64,000 nucleotides of DNA. Origin: Calonectria ilicicola. Lineage: Eukaryota; Ascomycota; Sordariomycetes; Hypocreales; Nectriaceae. The position numbers and the translations under genes were made by a program. The notes under the pieces were generated by a model. The model was not told the DNA's origin. It searched no databases and was given only the letters and a program-made list of their open reading frames with translations. Shown here one piece after another: positions 48,721 to 62,353 of the stretch (the stretch's first letter is position 1; each line of letters starts with the position of its first letter). The stretch spans positions 7,378,001-7,442,000 of the forward strand of contig CP085826.1 of the NCBI GenBank assembly GCA_020809705.1. The letters run 5' to 3'.

Positions 48721-51700
48721 TTATGTCTGTGTGTGAGTTTGCGAGTCGAGTGCGCCAGTGCAGACGCCGTACTGTACAGAGATCTCTGCAATGGCTCAGA
48801 GCTTATGGGGAGCAGGGGGGGTCCCTTGGCGCGGAACGGACCAGGGTTGGGGCAAGAAGGACAAGAAAGGAAGGGTTAAAAAAAAATCAAAGCGAATGGG
48901 AGGCGGCAGTCCGGGATTGGACGGTTTTCATACGAGAGTAAGAAAAAAAAAAAAGTGCAAAAAGGAAAAAATGCGAGGCTACGGGCATTTAGTGTGCAGC
49001 TGTTGCCAACGACAAAGAAGAGGAAGAACGGTGTGCGATTGATGTCATCAAGCAGCAAAAGAATGGAAAATCCCGGCAATGCAATCAAGAAATAATAACA
49101 TGATATGTCTCTCACGACAAGATCAAGAACAAGGGCGCATTGCTGGTCGTCATGGTGAGTCGGCAAGCATGTCAGATCATCCAGATGTGGTGTTTCTCTC
49201 CTTCTTCACAGGCCAACCCGATGGGCGTGGCGTCTGGTCGGAGCTCGGAGCAGCATTCTTCGTACAACATGCAGCAGCAGGAGGAGCACTCCATTACATT
49301 ACACTCACTACACCCACACTGCCCTGTCTGCGCTGCACTGCACTGCACACACAGATACAGATACAGGGCGGAGTGGGCGGATGGGCGACCAGGGCGTGGG
49401 TGGAGCCTGCGCGCGAGTGTGTGGTGCATGGAGATGTTGGAATGTGGCTTGGCGTGCGTTTTGGATGCGACAGGATTTTTTTCTCTTCCTTGCAGCCCAC
49501 GGTGTGAGCGAGAGTCTGCTGGGTTGAATGGTATTGTTGGAGTCAAGCTCGGTGGAGCAATGCTCCCCATCGCTCCCCATCCCGCCGCTCCCCCAGGCCC
49601 CAAAGCACCCCAAAGCAACAAGCAGGGCCCCAGCAAAGCACATAGAGTAACGCCCCCCAGAGGGCCCCAGGCCCCCAGACCCAGTGGACACACGCACTGT
49701 ACAGTCCGTTGGTTCCGGATGCACCGATGACCACCACCGCCATGGTCGAAACTATCGCCGGCAGCAGGGCCGCGCGCAGTGCCGGCGCAACAGCACAATT
49801 CCATAGAAGCGCACCGCACTGCACCGCATCAGCAGTAGCAGCAGCATCAGTGCACTCGGGCAGGCAATTGACGGATGCCAGAAATGATGGCTGGTCTGAT
49901 AGCTGTCTAGCTCAATTATACCCGAGTACAGACTACCATTCATTCATTCTAGTCGTTTACTTACTTGCTGCTATGAAATTGCCTGTCATACTTGCGCGCT
50001 CCATCCATCCCTCCCTCTGCCCATCCCTCCTCCACCTCCACTTACCTCCCTCCCTCCAAGGCTCCTACACCGGCATGCTACCATCAACATTCAACCAAGG
50101 GTAAAAAAGGAAAAAAAAAAAAAAAGAGGACTCTTTCATTGCCAACCCGGCCCGACGAATGTTTGAACCCCCAAACATATGCGCCACCAGCAAGCAGCCC
50201 GCCATCCCGGCTCAATTGGCAAACCTCTCTGTTTGCTCTTTTCTCTCAGTTCGCCGACTACCCGAGTCTCGGCATCATCATCGTCATCTACATCATGATG
50301 GGGAAAGCTCCAAATTACCATGCATGCGGCCAGGCAATTTCACCTTGGCGTATCAGCCCCAGGCTGGCTTCAAACATCCACCCGTCTGGTTAATTGCCTA
50401 CTGCACCAATGGCCGTATCAAGCCTGCATGCATGTCCTTCTTCACCGTCGTTAATGACGTAGTCGTCGTAGAAACCACGCGCCCATTCTTCCCGCTGTCT
50501 CACCACCACTCTTCGCCGTCTCTCGCTCCTCGTACCTGCGCGGGGGGCACCTGGTTTGGATTGGTCCCCCTCCCCCTCCTCCTCCTCCAAGCTGTTGGTT
50601 GGTTCCGGAGCTAGCAGCAATTTTCTTACTTCTTCTTTCCCTTTGTTTCCTTCACCGTTGTGCCCAGATGCGAATTCTTGGAAACTCTCTTGTCTCAGAT
50701 AGTGGCCGGATTGTGGATTGTGGATTGTGGAGATGCAAGTTAACTCCCATGTACAAACTTGCACACATCCCACGTCCCATACTTGGCACTCTCAGTGTGG
50801 AGTGCGCCAATGCTCATGGTGGAGGACATGCTCCGATTCTGCCATGTACTGTAGTATGTGCGACATCCAAAATGCCCGTGTCTTTGTTTGTTTCGTCCCC
50901 TGTCACGTCTGGGCCTGGATCCTCTTCCATGGAATCCATGGACGGCGACGAGTCGAATCGTCCGTCATTGTCTCGGTGACCCCCATGCTCCTCTGCTCGC
51001 CGAACCCAACCCCCTGGCCCTACGATCTCAACGCTCGTGGCCTGTGTCTGACAGCGAGCGAACCACGGCGAGCCTCGCACGGCACGCCCCCCTGCCCCCC
51101 TGGTTCCCCTGGATTGGCTGGCCTGGGGCCCTAAGCCGGCGGGCGACGTCTTCCATGGCATTGGATCATCGCTCGGTGGGTGACTCGCACAGGCCAAGCC
51201 TGCCATGGGCTCACCTCGAGCTTGGCTTACTCGCTGAGCTGCGTCTTGAGCCCCGCCCGCCACACGGACAGCGCCAAAGCCACAGAGGCCTTCTCTGGCC
51301 TCGCCTTACTGCAAGATGAAGACACCACATGCAAAATTGGCCTTGGTCTTGGATAAGTTGTGCGGTTCTTGGTTTTTCCCCACGGCAACGGCGGGAAAGC
51401 TCTCTATTTTGTTTGATCCCAATGGCTTTGACTGCTGCTGCGGGGGACGCGGGGCAGGAATGCTGTTGATTTCGGCAGCTCCAACAAGCTCTCGTTTGGC
51501 GGTTCTGGAACATGGGCCAGCTTCGCGCCTCGGACCCCGAGAGAGCTCCTCTCCTCCCTCGACCGACCAGACCTGAGTCTGAGCCCCAGCTCAAGAAGAC
51601 GCTCTCCATATTATTGAGCCTCCCTGATGGGGCTGGCCCGGAGGCGGCAAGCATCGGGGCGGATTACAGGACCAGATCAAATCATCGTCTCATCATCGAT

Positions 51701-54700
51701 GCCCCTTACTAAGGCCTAGTCACGGTGGAGGTCCTTTGTTTAGTGGAGGATTCCCGACTTTTAGTGCCAGCAATGGAGCCTCGCAGCTGCAGGCGATGGC
51801 CATGCCGGGCCCGGCTTGACGGTTTGCCATCTTTTTTTGTCTTGTTGAGCGAGATAAGAGGGATAAGAGGTGGCGCAAGGACCATCTGAACCCATTGTCT
51901 TCGCCTGGCTCTCGGATCACAGGGCGGCCGATCTGGTATTGATTGTCGCACACTTTTTTTTTTCTTGTTGTTATTATTTGTGTCTCCTGTTTCTGTGTGT
52001 TTAATTTTATTTTATTTTGTTTCACTTTTTTCTTCACTCTCTCCGTTGACCATCGCTTTCCTTTTTGCGTCAATAACTCACACGCCTAGGCGAAAAAAAG
52101 AAAAAAGAAAGGATTGGGCAAGGCTAACCCGGTGGGGGCCACAGAGATTTTTTTTCTACGGCATTTTGGAGCTATGCCTCGCCGAGCTACCGAAAGTGAC
52201 AAAGCGCCTAAAAAAAAACAAGGAACAGAGTTTTCAAGTCTTAAATCCCAGATTAGCTTTTTTTAATAATATTTTTTATTCCCTCTTGTCGCCTTATCCA
52301 TACAAACGACGACAATCAAAGCGGCCTTGGGGGGAAATGATTCCCGCGCGCAGTGGCGTCACGGCTGGGACAGTCTAGGTCCAGATTTGTGAGCTCAGTC
52401 TCTTGGCAGTGTGGTGTTGAGAGAGAGAGGAGAGAGGAGAAAGAGACCCCGCAAAGCCACCCCAGCGCCATACGACACCATCAACGACGCCTCGCAAAGA
52501 TTAAAACAAATATGCTGCTATACCGTGCGGTGCCTGCGACGGTACTGTGGCGTGGGTGTGGTGTTGTTGTGCTGTGCTGTGGGTGATGTGTAAGGTGTGC
52601 AGCACAAGCAAGCAAGCAAGCATGTTGTATGTATGTATGTGCGCTGATGTTGCTGATGTTGCGCCGTGCTCCGTGCCAAGTACATTGATGTGCACCGCTG
52701 TGCTGCGGCAATGCAATGTACATGATCTGATGGAGGGATGCAGCAGCCAAGGGCATGGGTGTGAAGATGTGATGTGAGGAACCGACATGGCATGGGCATG
52801 CTTCCGGGAGCAACCTCCAAAGCTGCCTTTCAAGGGAATTTTTGCCATCCATTCCCTGCCTGTGATGCGAATCCTCGTCCATTCTTTCATCACCATGGCC
52901 TTTTTGGCTGCAAAAGCCCTTGCTTGCCCTTCCATTCCATTCCACCCCCCGGTTGTTGCAGCATCTGTCTTCCCCTCCCCCCTCCTACATGCTACCTGCT
53001 ACCTGCTACCTCCTCCTACTCCTACACCTACATCTCCTACAACGCACTCTCTGCCGCAATGCGAGCGCGAGCACCGGCCAGATCAAGCCCCATGCGTGCT
53101 GATACGACCCATCACAGCTGAAGCAGATCATTTTAGGTCGCCAGTGGGCGTCCAAGCCCTGGCAAACTCGTCGGGGCCGCCACTCAACACGGCCCAATCA
53201 CCTCCCCCCTCCCAACAATGACAAGACTGCACTCAACGCCGCCGAGAACTCATGTCAGGAACTTTGTTTCTTGCACCTCCTCTGCGCGTCCCTGCTATGT
53301 GCGTATGTATGTACGTATGTACATATGCTCGTGTTTGGGTTTTGGCCATGTGCACGTCCCATGCCATCCTCATCCTATCACCATGCCGTCACATCAGCCA
53401 TTGCACCCTCTCGCCGCATCTCCCACCTCCGCATCTGCCCACACTGCATTACCTTTTTGCAACTGACTCGACCGACCGCCCGTGGAAACATCCGCTTACG
53501 GCGTATCAAGTTTACTACATTCGCATTGCTTCGCCAAAGGAAAAAGCCCACACACTCCATCCAGAGCGGGAGGCCCCGAACCCGCGAGTCTACACCACAC
53601 AGCTGGCTTGATCTGGGTGACCCTCTGTCGCCTCTTAGTCACTTAGCGCTGCTGCCCGGGCCACCCTTGTCGTATGATGGGGGGCGGCTCGCCTGTGCTA
53701 GGACTGGACGGCTGCATCGACGTCCGGACGGGATTCCAGCATGATGCGTGCAAGGGAGAGAATGCGTGGGGATGATGCAACTTGCAAGGCAACGACGCTC
53801 GGTTCAGGAGATTCCATCATGATTTGATTCTCGGCAACCGGGTCCAGCATCATCTGGGTTGCAGCCAGCGGATCGGTATCTACCAACAGTCCGAACGACT
53901 TCGGAGCTTTGGTTTTGGTGCACATTGATTGCCATGTTCCGATGTCGTCGCGTCAACTCAATCAATGACACAAATGACGAACGATATGAGATAACCCTAG
54001 TCCATTGTCTTATCAGAGCCGCGCCCACACAAGCCTCAACAAGCCATGCCCCGCGTATCTACTGTCTCAGTGCGGACGGAGTGTTTCTGGCACGCCACAG
54101 AGCGCGCCTTGCAGACACCGAGGCGCCTGCAGGCAAAACGGCCTCGCTTCCGCCTCTTCCATTGGCCACAGCTCGCAGTATCTGACCCACCACCACCATC
54201 CATTCTTGTTCTTCCCCCCCTGTGAGGCTTTGCCTTTCGCTAAGCCGGTACCCATGCCTCTGACAGGGAACAGGGGATCGGGGGTTAGACTAGGAGCAAG
54301 GGGCAGGGGTGAGGCAATCCGCACACCGAGATTGATCAATCATGGCACATCTTGCATGCTTGCGTGCGACTCGCTTCCAACCATGGTCCAGACTCGAGAC
54401 ATTCAAGCTTTTGGACCATACCGGTCGTCGCGACGCCGTGCTACCATGCTTTTCCATTCTTCTACGACGAAAAGCCAAAGACGCCATGAGCCAACCGTCT
54501 CGAGATTGCCGTCCTTCCATGAGACGATCCAGCACGGAACGGGAGCGGTGTGCTGCGACCCCAACATTGCGCCTCACGCTCCTATCAACGGCCACCATTC
54601 TCGCCACTGGTGTTTTGGAAGATGGTGGTATGGCGTTGCACCATTAGTAAATGCGCCAAATACCCGCCGGTCGCGGCACGAATCTGATCATGTTCGGTTC

Positions 54701-55257
54701 CTCTCTGCCTCTGGAGGGGGCCATGTCGTCCTGGTTCCCCCCCTCCTCCCTGTCCAATGCTCGGCATTCGGTTGGGGCTTGCTTATCCAGCGACTCGCGA
54801 TTCATGGCCTGATAACTCTGATCTGATGTGCATGCGAGGATCCGCTATTCGATTCAGTTCTCCCGGCTCAAAACCCACGATGTGATGGACCGATCCTTAA
54901 TTATTGTTAGTCAAACAAGACGCCAATTGAGCCAGTCACTGCCAGTTCAAGATTGATGCTCAGGGATCAACAGGAAACCTGGATACAGCTCCAATGGCTA
55001 CGACCCTGATCATCACCCCAGATGCCTCAACATGGCAATGGCCACGATGCTCACGAGTCTCGTTCCCTGATCTCCTGCGTCGAGAATCCGGGATGCGCCC
55101 ATCCATTCCGTGCCTCGACCTCATGATTGTCCGTGGAGATTTCCTCTTCAGACAATCGAGTTGCAGCCAGCGTAGCCCATCCAAACCCTTCATACATTCA
55201 TGGTACGCCATGATAGGCACAATGCTTGGGCTTCATTTGCCATCATGGCTGTAGAGG
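48721..55257. other. gene-poor GC-normal spacer, left half
   Basis: I see no credible protein gene. Many 60-270-codon frames overlap on both strands, with compositions set by C-, P-, H- and S-rich simple sequence. Short tandem motifs include a (GATACA)n-like run at about 49350-49370, a CAAG/TGTA run at about 52606-52645, CTACCTGCTAC at about 52990-53012 and GTATGTAC at about 53300-53325. No tRNA or rRNA signature was found. Confidence 0.45.
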
Positions 55258-58200
55258 TTGGACCCCGGATCCAGACTGCGCAATCTTGACCCAGATCGAG
55301 TAGGCAAGCCGTTCACCGGTTCGCTTTATCGAGACCCCCTCCAGGGTTTGGCCGTCCTGCACCGAGTCCAATGCAGCTCCCGGAGATGTAATTTCTACCG
55401 TATGTACGCGACTACCCACCACCCGTCAACCCAGTGCATACGCACTGGTTTACCACTCTCTCCCAGCCCCTGCCCTGCCACCCCCGGAGCAAGCTAGCCC
55501 TCCAGAAGGCGCCTGCAACGCTGCGCAGACGCGAGTGCGAATGCAAATGCAAGTGCAATTGCCCAGTGCCTGGTGCGGCCGACGTCTGCGCAGTCCGTCG
55601 TTGTCGTCGTCCGCGACGCTTCGCTCACCATCTACCTCTAGTGTCTGAGAAAGCGGGGGTGGACCAGCAGGTAGAGAACGAACCCCACGACTCGCCGTCG
55701 ATCCTCCCCCCACATGGTGCTGTTTATCAAGACGTGCCAACTTCTTCTGCCCAAGGTTTTGATATCAAAAAGCCAACGCAGCTTCTAGAGCTTCAGAGTT
55801 TGGATTCAGATAGGCACGTATGTTACTCGTTTGGATGTAGGAGCCTCACTCATACTTTCCGGGTATTCCGCCCCGTCTTCATGCTAGTGGGGTGATGTGA
55901 CAGCCAACCACCGGAAGAGGATGATGAAGATGACAGCCACGGCGACGCGGGTGTCCTCATCCTCGACCTGCATGTCACCCTATCTTGGACATGTCTCTCG
56001 CCTGGCATCTCTGCCTCACCAAGCATCCCTTGTGTATACCCCACCTCGTTACCCCTCAATGGCCAATGCAACACGGCGTCGTTGCTTGTCATTTCTCCTC
56101 AGCAGCTCGACAGCCTCCGCCACGTCCCAGTCTAGGACAGTGCTAAAACATCTCCACACGCCTTCGACCCAGAGTCTACCGCCGTCGAGGCGCGCCGCTT
56201 TGATGAGCTCCTCCCCCTTGTCTCGGCCGACACAAGATGCTACAGCCCTAACGGGGCTCCGGTGCATGATTCGCGGGGTCGACGGCAAGGGGGGGAGGCA
56301 GGGGCCTTTGTGTAGGAACTATAGCACCGCTGGTACCCTCAGATGCAACACGAGATGGAGATGACAGAAACGTCAAAGTCGGGGTCAAAAAAGAACAACA
56401 AAGGCCAGCCCTCCATCCACCCATCCAACATGTATGTGTGTGTATGTGTGCTGGTACACCGGTGAAGAGACAGAGGCTCACGGCATTTCCCAAACCCCCC
56501 CTCCACAAAGCCAACCAACCCAACGCACGGTCAGATCGCCAGGTCCCACCTAGAAGCAGAAGCTGTGCTCCTACGTCTAAAAAGAGTCCGTCTAAAAGCC
56601 TTTTTCTGTGCTATTTTTCTTTCGTTAGAGCCAAAGCCAGCCCATGGCTTTTGCACGTTCCCTCTTCCCCGACTTCCAGAGCAAGCTACCCCATCCATGC
56701 GGGCACAGGAATGCGGAGCAAGGACACAAAAGCCCCCTCCCCCCTTGGCACTTCCCCCTGTCTGGTGTCTGTACGACGAGTGCGAGGCTGCGATGGTAAC
56801 GTTTGGGTGCTGCGCAAAATAGCAAATGGGTGCCTAGCCGCGGGCTGCGAGTGGCTCAATTCTCCCCGCCGATCGCCAGTCTCCAGGCCCCCCTGTGCAG
56901 CCGGTCAAGATAAGGGACGGGATGGTGGCATTGTGTCTATCCGGATGGCGACAGCTGCATGCCTTTTGAAGCCATCTCTCTTGCTTCATCGGGTATCCCA
57001 GAGTGCCCTAGATGCGGGGGCCGCAGGCTCGTGTTTCCCAGAACGAAAGCACCCACTCGGTCGGGATGGTAGCCGAGTCCGGGGGTGTCGAATGAGGAGA
57101 CACGACTGCTTTTTCCATTCAGGAACGGCCCTGCAGCAAATTTGCTTTTTCCTGTCGATGCCCGTTTGGACCTGCAGTCTCGCCTGTCGTGTCCTTGGCC
57201 CAATTTGTCTTATCTGACGATGCTGATGTGGACATGACGTACGGACTTCTGTGCACTTGAGTGACAGGGAACAGCTGGGTTGGAGAAATGGACGGCCTCG
57301 ACTAGGACCTGCTGCGCACGGCCTGGCTTGGCTGCTTTCTAGGGCTGTTTTGAGAGGTGCCAAGTTCCCTTCCCGACCTCGCAAGTAGCATAGCAACTGT
57401 CAGCCCCCCCTCTCAGCTTGATGGACCGCGGGCTATTTGCAGTCTTGACTGCATGGCACCTAAAAAAGTCGTCTCATCTGCGGGGAGGAGAGGCTGATCT
57501 AACAGCGACCGTCGCCGCGCCCTTGGGCCCCCGGGCTCCATCTCACAGTCCTAGCGCCGCCGGTCTGCAGGCCGGCGCAAGCACCAAGAGAGCCCCAGTT
57601 TGATAAGTTGATGGATCAAAAAACGTCCAATGCCGTGTTGCCAATGTTTCTGATGAATCCCTCTATCTGCGTAACCTTACGTAACTCTCCTTCCCTGGTC
57701 CTCATGGATGCAAGGTGGTGCAGGATAGGCGCGACTGTGTCACTGTCGTATCAGCTCCGTCTCATTTTTAGCCTGTCGCTGCGGCTACTGCTACATTGTT
57801 GATATTAAAAAAACAGTTGACGATGGTATATTAAAATCTCTCCGCACCGCAACAATCCACCCCGGATCTCACTCCGCACGCCCCGGCAGCTAAGCAGAGC
57901 CCCCGGGCGCACGGCGCAGCGCTGCCGCTGGCCAAACGGTCGGACACGGCCTACTTCACCGCCTTGAGATAGATGTCCTTTCGCTCTATGTGAGGGCTGC
58001 ACGGAGGGGAAAGTTTACGGTCATGTTGGTCCTCGTGGTTGCATCCCGAGGCCATTATTCCCCTCTCGTGCCGTCGAAAACGCCTCGGCGGTCGTAGATG
58101 CAGTTTAGATTGCATTTCCTGCATGCATGCACGTATGTATGTCGCGCTTTTTTCGAAAGTGAGAGTGACTCCTTTCGTGGCAGGCAGGCATGCGATGCCC

Positions 58201-61200
58201 TGATGATGATGCACTGACCGGTTCCTCATAGAGGACCAGTCCGAGTCCAGATCCGGGGTATCCGTCAGCGTGGGATATGTCATCTTGACCCCCATGAGAC
58301 GGAGCTCGTAGCACGCACCGCGTAATCATGGGGCAGGTGACCTGTTTGGTCGGGGTTCAAGTCTCCGATCCAACCGTCTGTGTTGCGGTGCCTCTCCGTC
58401 CGAGACGGACATCGAAAACACCCAACCCAACCGGAAGCGTTTGTGTGGCATCGAGACCGACCGCCAACACATTCATCTGGGCGCCGGTCACGCGCCCGTA
58501 TTCCCCCCACGCATCAGCACGGGATGCCCAAGAGAGAGCAGAGCAATCGTATGGGAATGGGTTTCATTTTCCCTTGGCCGGTATCAGGTGACTGAACTAT
58601 TCATCGACCCCGACTATCCAGCGCCTCACCGATATACTACATTGAGAGTTGCGGCGTGGGGAATGTGAGTTGTCACAACGGGGTTTCCTTGACCCTCCTC
58701 TTTTTCTTTCCCAGATGACCACAATATAGGATTCTCGTTCGAGACAAGTTGCGCAAGTAAATTGAGGTTATCACCAGCTTTCCTAGGATCCTCGGACCTC
58801 GGGTTTCTCCTATCTGAGTTTTGGTAGTTCTACAGTTGCAATAAAGGTCATGTGCCGTGAGGCTTTTCTCTTTGAGCGGTTTTCTCATCCCACACCGAGT
58901 TGCAAGATGTCGAGTCCTCACTCGTCAGTATGTTGTCCGGCAAAAAGACGGTCAGGCTTCGTTATCACGGTGCGTCTCACGCGCAATTCGCAAGCGTCAT
59001 GTTGTTCGGAGGCTATCGGGGCAAGCTCGAATTCCGAGCCTGCTCCTGCTCCTCCATCTCTTCTCTTCTCCTCTCCTCTCTTCTCCTCCTCTAATGTCGC
59101 GGCAAAGGCTATTGCACTCTAGTTGAGGGTTTGAGTGCCAGAGGTTTTCCGGCCCTAGGCGGGATGTTACCATCTGGGGAAATAAACATGCCATTTGGAG
59201 TACAAGCATCGGAGGAGGCACGGTCCTGCTCCATACCCCTCCAGATGGCCCATCAATATTATTCAATCTGAGGCTATACGGAACGCTGTCGGGCTCGAAG
59301 GCAGCAGCGCCATACCTACTCCATGCATAGACTGGCACTGCCGTGCGCACATCGTCGTAGGATGACCAGCATCCAGTGGGCCTGCACATGCAAGCTTATG
59401 GCGCAAGCCATTGGCCCCTCGGTCAGCGAGGATTACAGGCATTGGCTGCAAGGTTCAAGGGCCTGTTACACAGCATATGCATGACCATCCTCTTTCGCTC
59501 TGGTTCCCCAGCAGGAGGAGTCACCGGTCGTGTTACACAGCGTTCGCAACTGGAAATTAGAATATTGAATGGGCTGTTGTATGCCTATTTTCAGTCCATC
59601 AGGGTCCCGTTCGGAGGCCAGATGTGCACCCCTACTTACCCAGATCAGCTCGTTGATCTCGTTCCGATATTGCCTCAATGCCCAACAGTGGCGAAAAACA
59701 AACCCAACAAAAAAGTTTTAAACCCATGCCACACCCACGCAGCTCTGGACATATATGGTAGAAATTACCCAAAAGACTCTTGTTCGCAGGTGGCTTGCAT
59801 CGGGCCCCAGAGCACCTAGTCGCCGATGGCTCGCATGAACTGCAGGCAGAGGAAATCATTGCATCCCGGAGAAGGTTTCCCCTCGTCTCTATTCCCACCC
59901 TCGCCTCAGGGCTTGCTAGGTGGTGGCCCAGCCCAGCCCAGCGCGTAGCAAATTTAGGGCGCAATCGGAGAGGTAGGGGGCCATTCGGTTGGTGGTATCG
60001 CGTCGTGTGCATGCATAACACTTTTGGGGTCCAGCTGGCAGGGTTGGAATGCGACGCTCCACAGCAAGGAAAGTGGCCGTCGGCACCCATTCGGTGCTCG
60101 TTTGGAGGGCAATATCATTGTCTCTTTGGAACTAGACCCTGCATGTCTCTCATTGCAATGCCAAAAATGGGAGCGAGTGCATGTACTGTGGCAAGCCCTA
60201 AGACAAAAGACGTTTGTGGACCACAGCCGTCAAACCAGGTAAGTGGCGTGAACGTTGCACGCCACCATATGCACCCATATGCATGGCTAGAGTGCAAAGT
60301 GCAACCGATGTGACTCGGCATGTGACATTGAGGGTCGAGCCCGAGGGCGTCCTTGACCACAAGTAGATTGCCATAGCCACCAAGAACGAGATGCCTACTA
60401 ATCGAGGTGGGTGCTGAGAAAAAAGATGCCACCGGCAAAACATCAGACGGAGAGAATCTTACAGCGGAGTCGACAAAGTGACCACCACCACCACCACCAT
60501 CTTCGGTCATATCTCGTGAAATTTTTTTCTCTTCCAAGTGTGTATCGGCTGTAGATGGCGTTTCGTTGCTCACCGGTCAATATTTCCATCTCTGTGATTG
60601 TTTGCAGCGATCGGCTGGGAACTGAGACCCTGCCCAGGTAAGGTAGCTTCTCAAAACGGAAAATGATTACGAAGCGAATGATGCTGGTGGAAACTGTTAG
60701 AATGTGTCACAATCGTGTGATTGCCTCGGCCGTGAATTCCAGGATCTGATAGTATCCTTGTGCAAGTTGTGTACGGATTTCGTATTCCAGACCATTTGAC
60801 GGATGTCATGGTCCCGGGTAGGAAAAAAATTGAAGCAATGCTTTTCTAGATGATACATTCGTAATATCAATCAACTCAAATACTGGGTTAGGGTTTAGTC
60901 AGTGATTAGAATTGACCTTAATTTTATCGAGAAAAGTTTTAGAGTAATTTATGGTTTTAATTGACAAGTTTGTGTGATACATTCGCTTGTTGCGCAAAAC
61001 GAATAGCTTCATTCGTTCGCATCACTGCAAGAACGAGGTCTCACGAAATCACCGACTTATCTTTCAACATCAAATATCATTGAGCACACCGGAATTTTAT
61101 CACAAATTTCAAATGTAAAACGAATTGGTTTTTATTTTAAGCATAAAATATTATTGAAAAAGGCTTGTTTCTATGTCGTGTGATGGAGTTTTGTTCGCAA

Positions 61201-62353
61201 AACGCAAATTCAATCAGAGCTCTAGGGTAGGTAGAATTCCAGGACGATGATCCTCAACTTTACGATTTCATTTACCTCAACACTAACAAACTCAATGATG
61301 GGATGATCCAGAACAAACTTTGAATAATTTAATTTTGATCGGTAGCTTCGGCTTTATTTCTTTTTTTCGCCTTCGTGCTCAACCGCTCGCTCTCTTTCTT
61401 CAAGGTAATCGTCATTCTAAGACTCGGCGATCATGCAACGCCTACACACAACGGGGACGCCTGGGGCGAAGATTGTCACGGTTTGATGAAGTGTACGTGG
61501 CTGACAAATTGGTTTTCCGTTGGGTTGGACTTGTGGACTTTGTAATGAAGGCGAATTTCACATCATCGTGGCGAGCCGAGGTGGTCAATTATGATCGGTG
61601 AGGGCTGTCGTTCGAGACCATACAGGCCAAAGTTTCATCCAAGCGAAGCATTGACGTGGAATTCCATTCGGAACGGGAGGATTGAAGACCTGGTAGTAAC
61701 GTGGTCCGCATTTCGTCGGACGGTCGCATCCTGCCGTTGCAATTCTAGGTTGGCGCGTATGGGTGTGGTTTCGTGTCTTGAAATGCGCAACACCATTACT
61801 CAAACAAAAATGTGCGGTTCAACCGCCTCGCCACCGAAAATGCACATCCACCGACGTCAGCTTACATGCTCACGGCCTCGAAACAAGGGTTGGTTATGAC
61901 GTCTCGGCAGTCGCCCTCGCGTACATGCAACTTGGGGATTTGGTTACTTCGATGCGACGGGGCGCGTTCGATGATTCGATGGTGGCATTGGAGGGTCGTC
62001 GACGAATCGGTTCAGCATAAATATATTCTGTGGTCGTGGGGTTTTGGTGGCCATCTGACCTGTCACAAGGTGGTAAGCGACATGCGCTGTCACGGCAAGA
62101 AAAACGAGGGGCGGCTTTGGTCAGATCTATAACGGTCTCTTTTGTTCTTTTGTTCTTTTTGTAATAACTGAGCAATTAGAAAGCAATATACCGGTCTGAT
62201 AAGAGGCTTTGTAATTTTCGATATTAAAGGGTATCAAGCATTGCACGACAGAATCTACCAAGATCGACGTGTCTCCGAAACAAAACGCACAAGTACAAGA
62301 TATAAAAGCCACCGAAAAAGCAAAGCAATGTACAGTTGCCAGTTTCGGCTGGC
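55258..62353. other. gene-poor spacer, right half, with an AT-richer segment at about 60800-61330
   Basis: This is again GC-normal with only domain-free frames. Minor repeats are a TCTTC-type pyrimidine run at about 59050-59092 and a (CCA)n run at about 60481-60502. The segment from about 60800 to 61330 is clearly AT-richer but not RIP-saturated. The last kilobase before 62354 is the downstream region of the permease gene. Confidence 0.45.

Noticed and set aside
54005..54826. 273-codon plus-strand frame
   Set aside because: Arg/Ser/His-rich composition without domains, and long overlapping frames on the other strand in GC-rich DNA; looks like a chance ORF.
56438..57217. 259-codon plus-strand frame
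   Set aside because: Same reasons: biased composition, no recognisable fold, overlaps antisense frames of similar quality.
58351..58367. tRNA T-arm-like hairpin (CGGGG TTCAAGT CTCCG)
   Set aside because: No matching acceptor stem, D-arm or anticodon arm could be found at the required distances on either side.
60884..60896. GGGTTAGGGTTT, telomere-repeat-like
   Set aside because: Only about two units, within ordinary AT-rich DNA; too short to claim an interstitial telomere.
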